Source: Azoarcus sp.
Lineage (GTDB): Bacteria > Pseudomonadota > Gammaproteobacteria > Burkholderiales > Rhodocyclaceae
Direction: 5' to 3'
Assembly: GCA_023230755.1 (NCBI GenBank)
Contig: JALNWS010000014.1
Location: 1-35,362, forward strand
DNA: 35,362 bases
Shown: piece after piece, positions 15,674 to 24,110 of the stretch
How positions within the stretch are numbered: position 1 is the first letter of the stretch
Layout: each line of letters opens with the position of its first letter
Position numbers and translations under genes: made by a program
The notes under the pieces: generated by a model
The model's input: the letters and a program-made list of their open reading frames with translations, nothing else
Told to the model about the DNA's origin: nothing
Database searches by the model: none

Positions 15674-16568
15674 GATGCATGACCTCAAGAAAAACGCGTT
15701 CCAGGTCCGGCTCACCGAGGTGCATCTCGGTCACGCCGGCATTGCCCTCGCGCAAACGGGCGAGCAGTCGTTCGACATCAGCGAAGGCATCGAATGGGAA
15801 CTCGACCCATCCTCCGTCCACGGCATGCCCGCCGAGCACAAGCGCAACCTCCGGGTGCTCAACCTTCACCCGCATGCTGTGCGTCGCAAAACGATTCAGC
15901 AGGTTCTGCGTCGTATCGAGTGCGACCACCTTGCCGGCCTTGAGCATGGCGATGCGACCACACAGGGTCTCGGCCTCTTCGAGATAGTGCGTGGTCAGCA
16001 CAATGGTATGACCGTCGCGATTGAGCTTGCGCACGAACTGCCACAAACCCTGACGCAACTCGACATCGACGCCTGCAGTGGGTTCGTCGAGCACGATCAC
16101 CGGCGGACGGTGGACCAGCGCCTGCGCCACCAGTACCCGACGCTTCATGCCACCGGAAAGGGTCCGCATGTTGGAAGCCGCTTTGCCGCTCAGGTCGAGA
16201 CTGGAAAGAATCTCGTCGATCCAGTCGTCGTTGTTTCGAATGCCGAAATAGCCGGACTGGATGCGCAAGAGTTCGCGCACGGTAAAGAAGGGGTCGAAGA
16301 CCAGTTCCTGCGGCACCACCCCAAGATTGCGTCTGGCCTTGCGATAGTCACTGACAACATCGTAACCCATCACCTCAAGCGAGCCACTATCGGCTCGCAC
16401 CAGGCCGGCCAGCGCGGAAATCAGGGTTGTCTTGCCGGCACCGTTAGGTCCCAGCAAGCCAAAAAACTCGCCCTGCCCGATTTCAAGGTCGACGCCACCC
16501 AGCGCTTGCAGGCGCCCGTATCGCTTGGTCACGGATGAAATCCGGATCGCGGGAACAGTCGTCGTCAT
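15666..16568 (-). CDS. ABC transporter ATP-binding protein, YadG-like
   Basis: The 300-residue ATPase drives the ABC-2 permease encoded next. Walker A is GPNGAGKTT (residues 40-48, K46), the signature LSGGMKRRVLVAQAL, Walker B VIVLDEPTAGVD, and the switch histidine is in VLTTHYLEEAE. The C-terminal part with MRVKVEHPEVALVLGG fits exporters of the YadG/CcmA/DrrA type. It lies 2 bp after mlaB, so it belongs to the mla transcription unit. Substrate not predictable from sequence. Confidence 0.92.
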   Translation of the reverse strand: MTTTVPAIRISSVTKRYGRLQALGGVDLEIGQGEFFGLLGPNGAGKTTLISALAGLVRADSGSLEVMGYDVVSDYRKARRNLGVVPQELVFDPFFTVRELLRIQSGYFGIRNNDDWIDEILSSLDLSGKAASNMRTLSGGMKRRVLVAQALVHRPPVIVLDEPTAGVDVELRQGLWQFVRKLNRDGHTIVLTTHYLEEAETLCGRIAMLKAGKVVALDTTQNLLNRFATHSMRVKVEHPEVALVLGGHAVDGGWVEFPFDAFADVERLLARLREGNAGVTEMHLGEPDLERVFLEVMHRV

Positions 16569-16570
16569 GT

Positions 16571-16843
16571 TCAGGCAGCAAGTGACAGGACGTCGCCCAG
16601 ATCATAGAGTTCGACCAGGCTTTTCAGTCCGTCGGGCATGCCGGTGACGCTCAGTGTGTTGCCGCGCGCCTTCAGCCTGCGCAGCCATTCCAGCAGCAAA
16701 GCCAGCGCAGCCGAATCGGCCTCGTCGACACCCGCGAGGTCGATGACACAATCACCTTCGGGAAGGGTGCGATCGACGAGTCCGGCAACCGTCCGCATGG
16801 TCAGCGCACCTTCCATGCGGACAACGGATGCTTCCGCCATCAA
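16571..16843 (-). CDS. mlaB: STAS-domain protein MlaB
   Basis: MlaB is the small cytoplasmic STAS subunit that stabilises the MlaF ATPase in the MlaFEDB phospholipid transporter. The 90-residue product has the STAS pattern: CVIDLAGVDEADSAALALLL, with the conserved serine at the helix start, and a C-terminal GLKSLVELYDLGDVL. Its ATG overlaps the mlaC stop (ATGA). Low sequence conservation is normal for this family; position after mlaC decides the assignment. Confidence 0.92.
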   Translation of the reverse strand: MMAEASVVRMEGALTMRTVAGLVDRTLPEGDCVIDLAGVDEADSAALALLLEWLRRLKARGNTLSVTGMPDGLKSLVELYDLGDVLSLAA

Positions 16844-17472
16844 CTACCTGCCTGCGCGCTCACGAGCGAGCTGTTCTTCGCCTCAAGCGAACGAATGAGG
16901 CCGTCAATACCATTGTTGCGCACCTCGGAGCCAAAGCTGCCCCGATAGTTGGTCACCAGGCTCACACCAGCGACGACCACATCGAATACCTTCCACCCGG
17001 CAGGCGTCTTTTCCAGCATGTAGTCGATGCCGATGGCTTGAGCCCCCGGCTGACGCACCTCGGTACGCACCTGGACCGTGGTGTCCGCTGCACTCATACG
17101 GACCGGCTTGAAATCAATGATCTGTTCGCGATACTGGGTCAGGGCATTGGAGTAAGTCCTGACCAGCAAGGTCTTGAATGCTTCGGTCAGGCGGTCCTGC
17201 TGTACAGGAGTGGCACTGCGCCAGTCGCGACCGACCGCCAGCATGGTCATGCGGCGAAAGTTGAAGTGGGGCAATACCCGCTCCTCCACCAGACCCAGCA
17301 CCCGTGCCGTATCGCCGGACTGGATGGCCTTGTCCTGGCGCACGATCGTCAGCACGTCGTTGGTCACCGAGCGCACCAGCACATCGGGCGGGGTCTGCTC
17401 GTCAACCGCAAACGCAGCGGGTGCCGCACTTGCGAACATCAACAGGAAGCAGCACAAAAATCTTTTCATCAT
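16840..17472 (-). CDS. mlaC: Periplasmic phospholipid-binding protein MlaC
   Basis: MlaC shuttles phospholipids across the periplasm between the outer-membrane MlaA complex and the inner-membrane MlaFEDB complex. The 210-residue product has a signal peptide (MMKRFLCCFLLMFASAAPAA), followed by the family pattern with FNFRRMTMLAVGRDW, TEAFKTLLVRTYSNALTQY and AGWKVFDVVVAGVSLVTNY. The frame is open to 17499, overlapping mlaA; I chose ATG 17472 because GGTGAG precedes it and the signal peptide then starts properly. It sits between mlaA and mlaB in the operon. Confidence 0.94.
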   Translation of the reverse strand: MMKRFLCCFLLMFASAAPAAFAVDEQTPPDVLVRSVTNDVLTIVRQDKAIQSGDTARVLGLVEERVLPHFNFRRMTMLAVGRDWRSATPVQQDRLTEAFKTLLVRTYSNALTQYREQIIDFKPVRMSAADTTVQVRTEVRQPGAQAIGIDYMLEKTPAGWKVFDVVVAGVSLVTNYRGSFGSEVRNNGIDGLIRSLEAKNSSLVSAQAGS

Positions 17473-17482
17473 TCTCACCAAA

Positions 17483-18340
17483 TCAGTTGAAGTGCTCATC
17501 GGTTCGGGCTCTCATGGCGAAATCACCGATGCCGAGCAGTTCCAGATCTTCCACTGCAACAGCGGCAAGCTCGTCCGCAGCCCTGCCCAGCGGCAGGCTA
17601 TTGCCGTCTACACGGCTGAAATCTTCGTACACCCTTGGCGGGTTGCCATCGAAAACTTTGTAACGGCGCTGTTCAAGATAGAAATCGCGCACGTAGGTGT
17701 ACTTGTCGAGCGTACCCTCGTCCAGGGTCTTGTCCACTCCGAGCAGGTTGGCACGCGTATTCATGAGACGCACGCCGATCATCGTATTCCGCGTCGGAAT
17801 GTGGCCCACGGACGACACTGCATCCACCGACAGATCCACCGGAAGCATCGCTGCGTCACGCAGCGTGCGCGAACCGAAGAAAGGCAGCACGATGTAAGCA
17901 CCGTCGCCAACGCCCCAGCGGCCGAGCGTCTGGCCAAAGTCCTCGTCATGCTTGGCAAAGCCCATCTCTGATGCGATATCGAACAGCCCGGCGATACCGA
18001 AAGTCGAGTTGAACACGAAGCGCATCATGTCGCTCAGCGCATCCGCCACCTTGCCCTGAAGCAGGTTGTTGATACCAATCCAGGGGTCGCCAAGGTTGCC
18101 GAATACATTGCCCACACCGGTGCGGACCGGCGACGGCAAGACCGCCTCGTAGACCTGGGCGGCCGGCTTGATCACGGCCTTGTCCAGCCCTTCGTTGAAC
18201 GAAAACATGGCCCGGTTGTAGCCTTCGAGCGGGTCCTGCGGATTCGACGCTGTCGTCGCACAACCGGTACCCAGCAGCACGGCAGCCGTCAGGACCAGCA
18301 CACGTGTGCTGCTTCGGAGGGGACGCATTGTTGCGTTCAT
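17483..18340 (-). CDS. mlaA: Outer-membrane lipoprotein MlaA (VacJ)
   Basis: MlaA removes misplaced phospholipids from the outer leaflet of the outer membrane and passes them to MlaC. The 285-residue precursor has a lipoprotein signal with LLGTGC (Cys 27), then the hallmark DPLEGYNRAMFSFNEGLD and the VGNVFGNLGDPWIGINNLLQGK stretch (two blocks), and GRWGVGDGAYIVLPFFGSRTLRD. ATG 18340 has GGAG nine bases upstream; an in-frame ATG at 18355 lies over that site and is less likely. In enterobacteria mlaA is unlinked; here it is inside the operon between mlaD and mlaC, as in other betaproteobacteria. Confidence 0.95.
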   Translation of the reverse strand: MNATMRPLRSSTRVLVLTAAVLLGTGCATTASNPQDPLEGYNRAMFSFNEGLDKAVIKPAAQVYEAVLPSPVRTGVGNVFGNLGDPWIGINNLLQGKVADALSDMMRFVFNSTFGIAGLFDIASEMGFAKHDEDFGQTLGRWGVGDGAYIVLPFFGSRTLRDAAMLPVDLSVDAVSSVGHIPTRNTMIGVRLMNTRANLLGVDKTLDEGTLDKYTYVRDFYLEQRRYKVFDGNPPRVYEDFSRVDGNSLPLGRAADELAAVAVEDLELLGIGDFAMRARTDEHFN

Positions 18341-18368
18341 ATCGGTTTTCTCCATCGGAACGGGGCCG

Positions 18369-18839
18369 TCATTGCGCCGGCGCTTCAGCCGCCTTGTTGA
18401 ACATGAACTGACCGATCAGCTTTTCGAGCACGACTGCAGACTGCGTAATCTGAAGGACATCGCCACCCTTGAGCATATCGACATCCGCACCTGGCTCGAG
18501 GCCTATGTACTGCTCACCGAGCAGACCGGACGTAAGAATGGAGGCAATGGTATCGCGCGGGAATTCGTAGCTGGCATCGAGCTCCAGCTTGACCACGGCG
18601 CGATAGCGCTGCGAATCAAAGCGGATGTCCGCAACGCGCCCGACCAGCACCCCCGCACTCTTGACCGGTGCCCGCACCTTGAGCCCGCCGATGTTGTCGA
18701 ATTGAGCTTCCACCACATAGAGCGTAGCGCCACTCAGGCCAGTGAAGTTACCCACCTTCATCGCCAGAAAAACAAGTGCCGCAAAACCCAGCACCACGAA
18801 CATACCCACCCACAGGTCGAGCGTCGTTCTGCTCATCAT
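18369..18839 (-). CDS. mlaD: MCE-domain phospholipid transport subunit MlaD
   Basis: MlaD forms the periplasmic hexameric ring of the MlaFEDB inner-membrane complex. The 156-residue protein has one N-terminal membrane helix (LWVGMFVVLGFAALVFLAM) and a single MCE domain with FDNIGGLKVRAPVKSAGVLVG and the closing LLGEQYIGLEPGAD motif. Length is normal for MlaD. Its start overlaps the mlaE stop by 4 bp, and the mlaA start lies 28 bp beyond its end. Confidence 0.96.
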   Translation of the reverse strand: MMSRTTLDLWVGMFVVLGFAALVFLAMKVGNFTGLSGATLYVVEAQFDNIGGLKVRAPVKSAGVLVGRVADIRFDSQRYRAVVKLELDASYEFPRDTIASILTSGLLGEQYIGLEPGADVDMLKGGDVLQITQSAVVLEKLIGQFMFNKAAEAPAQ

Positions 18840-19627
18840 TGACCCCGGAACATGAAAGAAGTCAGTACAAAATCCAGCGCCAGAATTGCCAGCGCCGAGC
18901 TCACCACCGTGCGGGTAATTGCCCGCGAAACACCTTCGGCCGTCGGATTGCAGTCATAGCCTTCGAACACTGCAATCAGCGATACAGCCACACCGAAGAC
19001 AAAGGACTTGAGCACCCCGTTCAGGATGTCATAGCGAAAATCGACCGCAGCCTGCATCTGTGACCAGAAGGCACCATCATCGACGCCGATGAACACCACC
19101 CCGATCAGCCAGCCACCGAACACCCCCATGGCAGAAAACATCGCGGCCAGCAAAGGCATCGAAATCACACCGCCCCAGAAACGCGGCGCAACGACACGTG
19201 CGATCGGGTTGACGGCCATCATGTCCATTGCTTTCAGTTGCTCGGTCACCTTCATCAAACCGATCTCGGCCGTAATCGCCGAGCCGGCACGGCTGGCAAA
19301 CAGCAAGCCGGCAACCACCGGTCCCAGTTCGCGGGTCAGTGAGAGCGCCACCAGCACACCGAGTGCATCGCTCGATCCATAGCGCTGCAGCGTTTCATAG
19401 CCTTGAAGCCCGAGCACCAGGCCGACGAAGAGCCCGGACACCAGAATGATCAGCAAAGACAGCACGCCGCTGAAGTAGACCTCACGGATCGTGAGAGGCA
19501 AGCGACGGATCGATTGACCCGAATACAGCAGCACCATGACAAAGAAGCGTGCCACGAAACCGAAGCGCCATACGGTGTCCACCGTCATCGCACCGATTCG
19601 TCTCACAAAACCAATGACCGGATTCAT
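18836..19627 (-). CDS. mlaE: Phospholipid transport permease MlaE
   Basis: MlaE is the membrane-spanning permease of the Mla phospholipid transporter. The 263-residue protein has five to six hydrophobic segments. Family motifs are REVYFSGVLSLLIILVSGLF, LTRELGPVVAGLLFASRAGSA, TAEIGLMKVTEQLKAMDMM and the C-terminal GYDCNPTAEGVSRAITRTVV. It overlaps mlaF upstream and mlaD downstream by ATGA, indicating tight coupling of the core complex. Confidence 0.97.
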   Translation of the reverse strand: MNPVIGFVRRIGAMTVDTVWRFGFVARFFVMVLLYSGQSIRRLPLTIREVYFSGVLSLLIILVSGLFVGLVLGLQGYETLQRYGSSDALGVLVALSLTRELGPVVAGLLFASRAGSAITAEIGLMKVTEQLKAMDMMAVNPIARVVAPRFWGGVISMPLLAAMFSAMGVFGGWLIGVVFIGVDDGAFWSQMQAAVDFRYDILNGVLKSFVFGVAVSLIAVFEGYDCNPTAEGVSRAITRTVVSSALAILALDFVLTSFMFRGQ

Positions 19628-20442
19628 CGCACACCCCGATCGAGCAGACTGGACATCGGCGCCGCCGGATAATGGAAAGGCACAGGCCCGTCCGCCTCTG
19701 CGTTGACAAACTGATGCACGAAAGGATGCCCGGATGCACGAATCTCGTCCGGTGTCCCTTGGGCCACGATCCGTCCTTCGGAAACGAAGTACACGTAATC
19801 GACGATTTCCAGCGACTCGTGCACATCATGGGTCACCATGACCGTACTCGCACCCAGCGCATCGTTGAGCCGACGAATCAGCTGCCCGACGATGCCGAGT
19901 GAAATCGGATCGAGCCCGGCAAAAGGTTCGTCATAAAGCACCAGCATCGGATCAAGTGCCACGGCACGGGCCAGCGCCACCCGCCGCGCCATCCCGCCCG
20001 ACAGTTCGGACGGCATCAGCTCCGCAGCTCCGCGCAACCCCACCGCCTGCAGCTTCATCAGCACAAGATCACTGATCAGCCCCGAGGGCAACCCGGTGTG
20101 TTCGCGCAAGGGGAAGGCCACATTGTCGAACACGTTCATGTCGGTAAACAGCGCACCAAACTGGAACAGCATGCCCATGCGTCTGCGCAAGGCATAGAGC
20201 GCAGCAGTTCCGAGCTCACCGACGTTCTGGCCTTCCACCTCGACGCGACCGGCAGTCGCGCGAATCTGGCCACCGATCAGGCGCAGCAACGTGGTCTTGC
20301 CACAGCCACTGCCCCCCATGATTGCCACGACCTGCCCACGATGCACCTCCAGGTCGATACCGCGCAAGACTTCGCGCTCGCCATAGGCAAAACGGACGTC
20401 GCGCAGGCTGACGAGAGGCGCTTGCGTAGAAGAGAAAGTCAC
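19624..20442 (-). CDS. mlaF: Phospholipid transport ATPase MlaF
   Basis: MlaF powers the MlaFEDB complex. The 272-residue ABC protein has Walker A GGSGCGKTTLLRL (K49), signature ELSGGMARRVALARA (about 146-160) and Walker B LVLYDEPFAGLD (about 167-178), followed by MVTHDVHESLEI with the switch histidine. The start is GTG with no strong ribosome site. It is the first gene of the ten-gene mla-murA run; the only -10-like box upstream (TAAACT) is poorly spaced from any -35. Confidence 0.95.
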   Translation of the reverse strand: MTFSSTQAPLVSLRDVRFAYGEREVLRGIDLEVHRGQVVAIMGGSGCGKTTLLRLIGGQIRATAGRVEVEGQNVGELGTAALYALRRRMGMLFQFGALFTDMNVFDNVAFPLREHTGLPSGLISDLVLMKLQAVGLRGAAELMPSELSGGMARRVALARAVALDPMLVLYDEPFAGLDPISLGIVGQLIRRLNDALGASTVMVTHDVHESLEIVDYVYFVSEGRIVAQGTPDEIRASGHPFVHQFVNAEADGPVPFHYPAAPMSSLLDRGVR

Positions 20443-20621
20443 CGGGGAAATCTTCGGGTAGCAAAGGCCGGCAGTTTAGCAGAGGAGAGCCTCGCATCAG
20501 GGCAAATCTGTTGCAACGCGACAACGCCCGGAGCCCCCCTGCACACGGCAGGGTCATCCCGCGCCCGCGGCAGGCTTCCACGCCGGCGACGCAGCCCCAC
20601 CCTCCGGCGCGGTCCGCAGGC
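20443..20621. other. Divergent intergenic region between mlaF and the pilus-like locus
   Basis: This gap separates divergent units. The mlaF side has no convincing promoter. Its right end is very GC-rich, then changes abruptly to an AT-rich patch (about 20640-20690) containing the secretin promoter. No small gene or RNA fold was recognised in it. Confidence 0.5.
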
Positions 20622-20649
20622 TTGACGCGATGACATGAGAATGTATTAT
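20622..20649 (+). promoter_or_regulatory. Sigma70-type promoter for the pilus-like locus
   Basis: TTGACG (20622-20627) and TATTAT (20644-20649) are separated by 16 bases, close to the vegetative consensus. Transcription would start near 20656. This lies downstream of the first possible ATG of the frame and argues that translation begins at 20659 or 20674. The AT-rich setting contrasts with the GC-rich neighbourhood. Confidence 0.6.
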
Positions 20650-20673
20650 GCGAACCGCATGTATAAATTTATT

Positions 20674-22374
20674 ATGAATATTTTCAGACTCGTCGCTGTC
20701 ATCGCTTGCACTTCAGTGCTGGGTTGCGCCCAGTCGCTTCCGCGTGCGCCGGCAGATGCTCACCTGCAGGCCGGCGGGGCGGACATGAACACCAAAGTGT
20801 CCCCGCCAGAACCGGCACCGGCCCGTTCCGCGGCACAAACCATCCCGCCCACCCCGACCCCCACCTACTCGATTTCAGTCAATCGGGTTTCAGTTGTCGA
20901 ACTCCTCACCGCAATTGCCCGCGACGCCCGACTCGACATCGATATCCATCCGGGCATTACCGGCGTTGTTACGCTCAACGCCTTCAATCAGCCTCTGCGA
21001 CAACTGCTGACACGAATCTCACGCCAGGCTGACATCCGTTTCGAGCTCGGGGGCAGCTATCTCGCAGTGATGCCGGACACTCCCTACCTGCACGCCTACC
21101 AGGTGGACTACGTTAACCTGAGCCGAAGCATGAACGGCTCGGTCGCCACCAGCACCCAGATTGCAACCAGTTCGAGCGCACTGGACGGCAAACGCAGTGC
21201 TGGCGGAAACACCTCAATCACGCAGATCGAAACCCTGTCAGCGAATCGCTTCTGGGAATCACTCGAAACCAACATCCGGACCATCCTCAGGGAGCACACC
21301 CGGTTCATCCAGCGTCGCCGCTGCGAGGACCGCCGGCAGGCCGCCTCTGACCGTGACGGAGGTCAGGCAGCGCCGTGCTCCGAGCCCGAACAGGGCGAGT
21401 TTGTGATGATCAATCGTGAGACCGGGGTACTGATGATCCGTGCCAACAGCGCTCAGCACGAACGCATAGTCGAGTTCCTCGCGCGGGTTCAGACCTCCGC
21501 GCGGCGACAGGTCATCATCGAGGCCACCATCGTCGAAGTCGCCCTCAGCGACGGATACAAGCAGGGCATCGACTGGACGCGCTTCGGCGCGCGCACAGGC
21601 AATCTTCATCCCCGCGGCGCTGACACCGACAGCGACACACTGTCGCCGACTCTTTCGTATCTGTCTGACAAGCTCGACATCAAGCTTGAACTGCTCGAAT
21701 CCTTCGGCACGGTGAAAGTCCTTTCAAGCCCCCGCCTCTCAGTACTGAACAACCAGACCGCGATGCTCAAGGTCGTGGAAGAGGTCGTCTACTTCCTGGT
21801 GGACGCTTCGACCACGGCCTACGGAGACAGCGACCGCGAGAAGATCACCGCGACCACGACCCCCCAATCGGTTTCGGTGGGCATGGTGATGGCCCTGACG
21901 CCCCAGATCAGTGCGAACGGCGAGATCATCCTCAACGTGCGCCCGACAATTTCCAGTATTTCCGGTTTCCGCGACGACCCGAACCCTTCGCTCGGAACCA
22001 TTCCCAACCGCGTGCCGCAGATCCGGACACGTGAAATCGAATCCGTCCTGCGCCTGTCCAGCGGCGAGATCGCCGTCCTCGGCGGCCTGATGGAAGACAA
22101 GCTCGATTACGACACCGGTCGCATTCCGCTTCTCGGGGCAATCCCCATTCTTGGCGAATTTTTCACTCGGCGCGAAAACTCGACGCAGCGCACGGAACTG
22201 GTCATTTTCTTGCGCCCCGTATTGATCGAGCGACCAACCATCGACGCCGACTACAACGGATATCGCGAATCGCTGCCGACCCCGGACTTCTTTCGCACCC
22301 AGCCCGGGCAAGCGCACGTTTTCGGTTCGCTGACATCGGGCGCCTCACCTGGGCCGCGTGCAATGCAGCGATGA
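20674..22374 (+). CDS. MshL/GspD-like secretin lipoprotein
   Basis: Outer-membrane secretin of a type IV pilus-like or type II secretion-like machine. From ATG 20674 (566 residues) it has a lipoprotein-type signal peptide ending VLGC (Cys 18), a Pro-rich linker, a short secretin N-terminal (STN-like) domain with VVELLTAIARDARLDIDIHP, an N1-like region with YQVDYVNLSR as in MshL, and a C-terminal secretin domain with KVLSSPRLSVLNNQTAMLKV and SGEIAVLGGLMEDK. A loop between Cys 217 and Cys 235 is unusually Arg/Gln-rich. The frame is open to 20635, but the promoter overlaps those codons; ATG 20659 is the other candidate. No strong ribosome site. It overlaps the ATPase gene by ATGA. Confidence 0.88.
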   Translation: MNIFRLVAVIACTSVLGCAQSLPRAPADAHLQAGGADMNTKVSPPEPAPARSAAQTIPPTPTPTYSISVNRVSVVELLTAIARDARLDIDIHPGITGVVTLNAFNQPLRQLLTRISRQADIRFELGGSYLAVMPDTPYLHAYQVDYVNLSRSMNGSVATSTQIATSSSALDGKRSAGGNTSITQIETLSANRFWESLETNIRTILREHTRFIQRRRCEDRRQAASDRDGGQAAPCSEPEQGEFVMINRETGVLMIRANSAQHERIVEFLARVQTSARRQVIIEATIVEVALSDGYKQGIDWTRFGARTGNLHPRGADTDSDTLSPTLSYLSDKLDIKLELLESFGTVKVLSSPRLSVLNNQTAMLKVVEEVVYFLVDASTTAYGDSDREKITATTTPQSVSVGMVMALTPQISANGEIILNVRPTISSISGFRDDPNPSLGTIPNRVPQIRTREIESVLRLSSGEIAVLGGLMEDKLDYDTGRIPLLGAIPILGEFFTRRENSTQRTELVIFLRPVLIERPTIDADYNGYRESLPTPDFFRTQPGQAHVFGSLTSGASPGPRAMQR

Positions 22375-24110
22375 ATACGATCGCCCCGCCACCGGCTACC
22401 GACAACCGCGATCCGCAAACGATCGGGCAACAGCTGCTCGATGCCGGACTGATCACTGAAGACCAGCTTCGCATCGGCCTCCTTGAACAGACCCGCAGCA
22501 AACAGCAGCTGGGACGAACCCTCATCAAACTTGGCTTTCTCACCGAAGGGACATTACGCGACATCCTGAGCGCCCGCCTGGGGCAACCAAGCATCGAGCT
22601 CTCCAGTGTCGTTGTCGATCCGGCCACCCTGGCCCTCGTCCCCGAGCAGATCGCCCGCCAGCACCGCCTGCTGCCCTTGCACTTTGACTCCAAACTCAAG
22701 CGACTCACCCTTGCCAGCCCCGGCGATCACGACATTATTGCGCTCGATGCGCTTCGCAGCGTGTGCGACCCGGGTATCGATTTCACGTTGCGCCTTGCAG
22801 CCGAATCCGAACTGCGCCAGGCGCTTGACCGTCATTACGGTTACCAGCTCTCGATCGATGGCATCCTGCACGAGATCGAATCCGGCACTGCCCCCCAGCC
22901 GCATGATCCGGGGCCGGGACATCCCCGGCAGCCCGTCATCCGGCTCGTCGACGCGCTGCTGGTCGACGCGGTCAAACATGAAGCATCGGATATCCATTTC
23001 GAACCCGAAGCCGGCTTCCTGCGCATTCGTTACCGCGTCGACGGCCTGCTGCAGCAGATCCGGGTACTGCACAACAGTTACTGGCCCGCCATGGTGGTCA
23101 GACTGAAAGTGATGGCAGGCCTCAATATTGCCGAGACACGCAGCCCCCAGGACGGCCGGATCTCGCTCACCCTGAGCGGGCGTCCCATCGATTTTCGGGT
23201 TTCCGCCCAACCGACGCTGCACGGCGAAAACATCGTCCTGCGCATCCTCGACCGACAGAAGGGGATCGTCCCCCTCGCGCACCTGGGGCTCGCCCCCGAG
23301 CAGCTGGAGCGCATCACACAGATGATCGCTCACCCTGAGGGCCTGATCCTGGTCACAGGACCGACCGGAAGCGGCAAGACCACCACGCTCTACTCCATTC
23401 TCAACCAGCTCAACGACGAAACCCGCAACATCATGACGCTGGAAGACCCGGTGGAGTATCCGATGCCGATGGTCCGTCAGACCACGATCTCGGACAGCGC
23501 GCGGATCGACTTCGCCAGCGGAGTCCGCGCCATGCTCAGACAAGACCCGGACGTGATCCTGGTCGGCGAGATCCGCGACACGGATACCGCCGAGATGGCA
23601 CTGCGGGCGGCCATGACCGGTCACCAGGTGTATTCCACCCTGCACACCAACTCCGCACTCGGCGCCATTCCCCGGCTGCTGGACATCGGGCTTCGTCCCG
23701 ACCTTCTCGCCGGCAACCTCGTCGGCGTGATCGCCCAGCGTCTGCTCAGGCGCCTGTGTCCTGCATGCCGTCAGCCCGACCACCCCTCCGTTGCAGAGCA
23801 ACGACTGCTCGGCATCCTGCCGGAGCACGCCGCCACGACAATGATCCACCGCCCCCGGGGCTGCCCCGAGTGCGCGCACCGCGGCTATCGGGGGCGTCTT
23901 GCCATCGTCGAATGTCTGCTCATGGACGCGGAGCTCGACGATCTCGTCAGCAGCCAGGCTGGCGCACGCGCACTCGCCGCCGCAGCAGCACGCAAGGGTT
24001 TTGTCGATCTGGCCCGGGACGGCGCAAGGCGCGTCCTCGACGGCAGCACCAGCATTGAAGAGCTGTCCCGTGTCATCCCCCTCCACCATCACGACCGACG
24101 CCCGTCATGA
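22371..24110 (+). CDS. GspE/PilB/MshE-type assembly ATPase
   Basis: Hexameric cytoplasmic ATPase that powers pilus or pseudopilus extension. The 579-residue protein has an MshEN-like N-terminal domain (QLLDAGLITEDQLRIGLLEQ), the second N-domain motif ASDIHFEPEAGFLRIRYRVDG, Walker A GPTGSGKT (residues 330-337), Walker B DPDVILVGEIRD (from 392) and a His box TGHQVYSTLHTNSA. A zinc-binding tetracysteine (C463, C466, C498, C501) is typical of extension ATPases rather than PilT retraction ATPases. It overlaps both neighbours by ATGA. Confidence 0.95.
   Translation: MNTIAPPPATDNRDPQTIGQQLLDAGLITEDQLRIGLLEQTRSKQQLGRTLIKLGFLTEGTLRDILSARLGQPSIELSSVVVDPATLALVPEQIARQHRLLPLHFDSKLKRLTLASPGDHDIIALDALRSVCDPGIDFTLRLAAESELRQALDRHYGYQLSIDGILHEIESGTAPQPHDPGPGHPRQPVIRLVDALLVDAVKHEASDIHFEPEAGFLRIRYRVDGLLQQIRVLHNSYWPAMVVRLKVMAGLNIAETRSPQDGRISLTLSGRPIDFRVSAQPTLHGENIVLRILDRQKGIVPLAHLGLAPEQLERITQMIAHPEGLILVTGPTGSGKTTTLYSILNQLNDETRNIMTLEDPVEYPMPMVRQTTISDSARIDFASGVRAMLRQDPDVILVGEIRDTDTAEMALRAAMTGHQVYSTLHTNSALGAIPRLLDIGLRPDLLAGNLVGVIAQRLLRRLCPACRQPDHPSVAEQRLLGILPEHAATTMIHRPRGCPECAHRGYRGRLAIVECLLMDAELDDLVSSQAGARALAAAAARKGFVDLARDGARRVLDGSTSIEELSRVIPLHHHDRRPS

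Noticed and set aside
20473..20478. TAAACT on the minus strand as the -10 of the mlaF promoter
   Set aside because: The nearest -35-like hexamer (TTGCCC) is 21 bases away and no extended -10 is present, so I did not call it.
22554..24092. Long minus-strand frame (512 codons) opposite the assembly ATPase
   Set aside because: The plus strand encodes an unambiguous GspE-family ATPase. The antisense translation has no recognisable motif.
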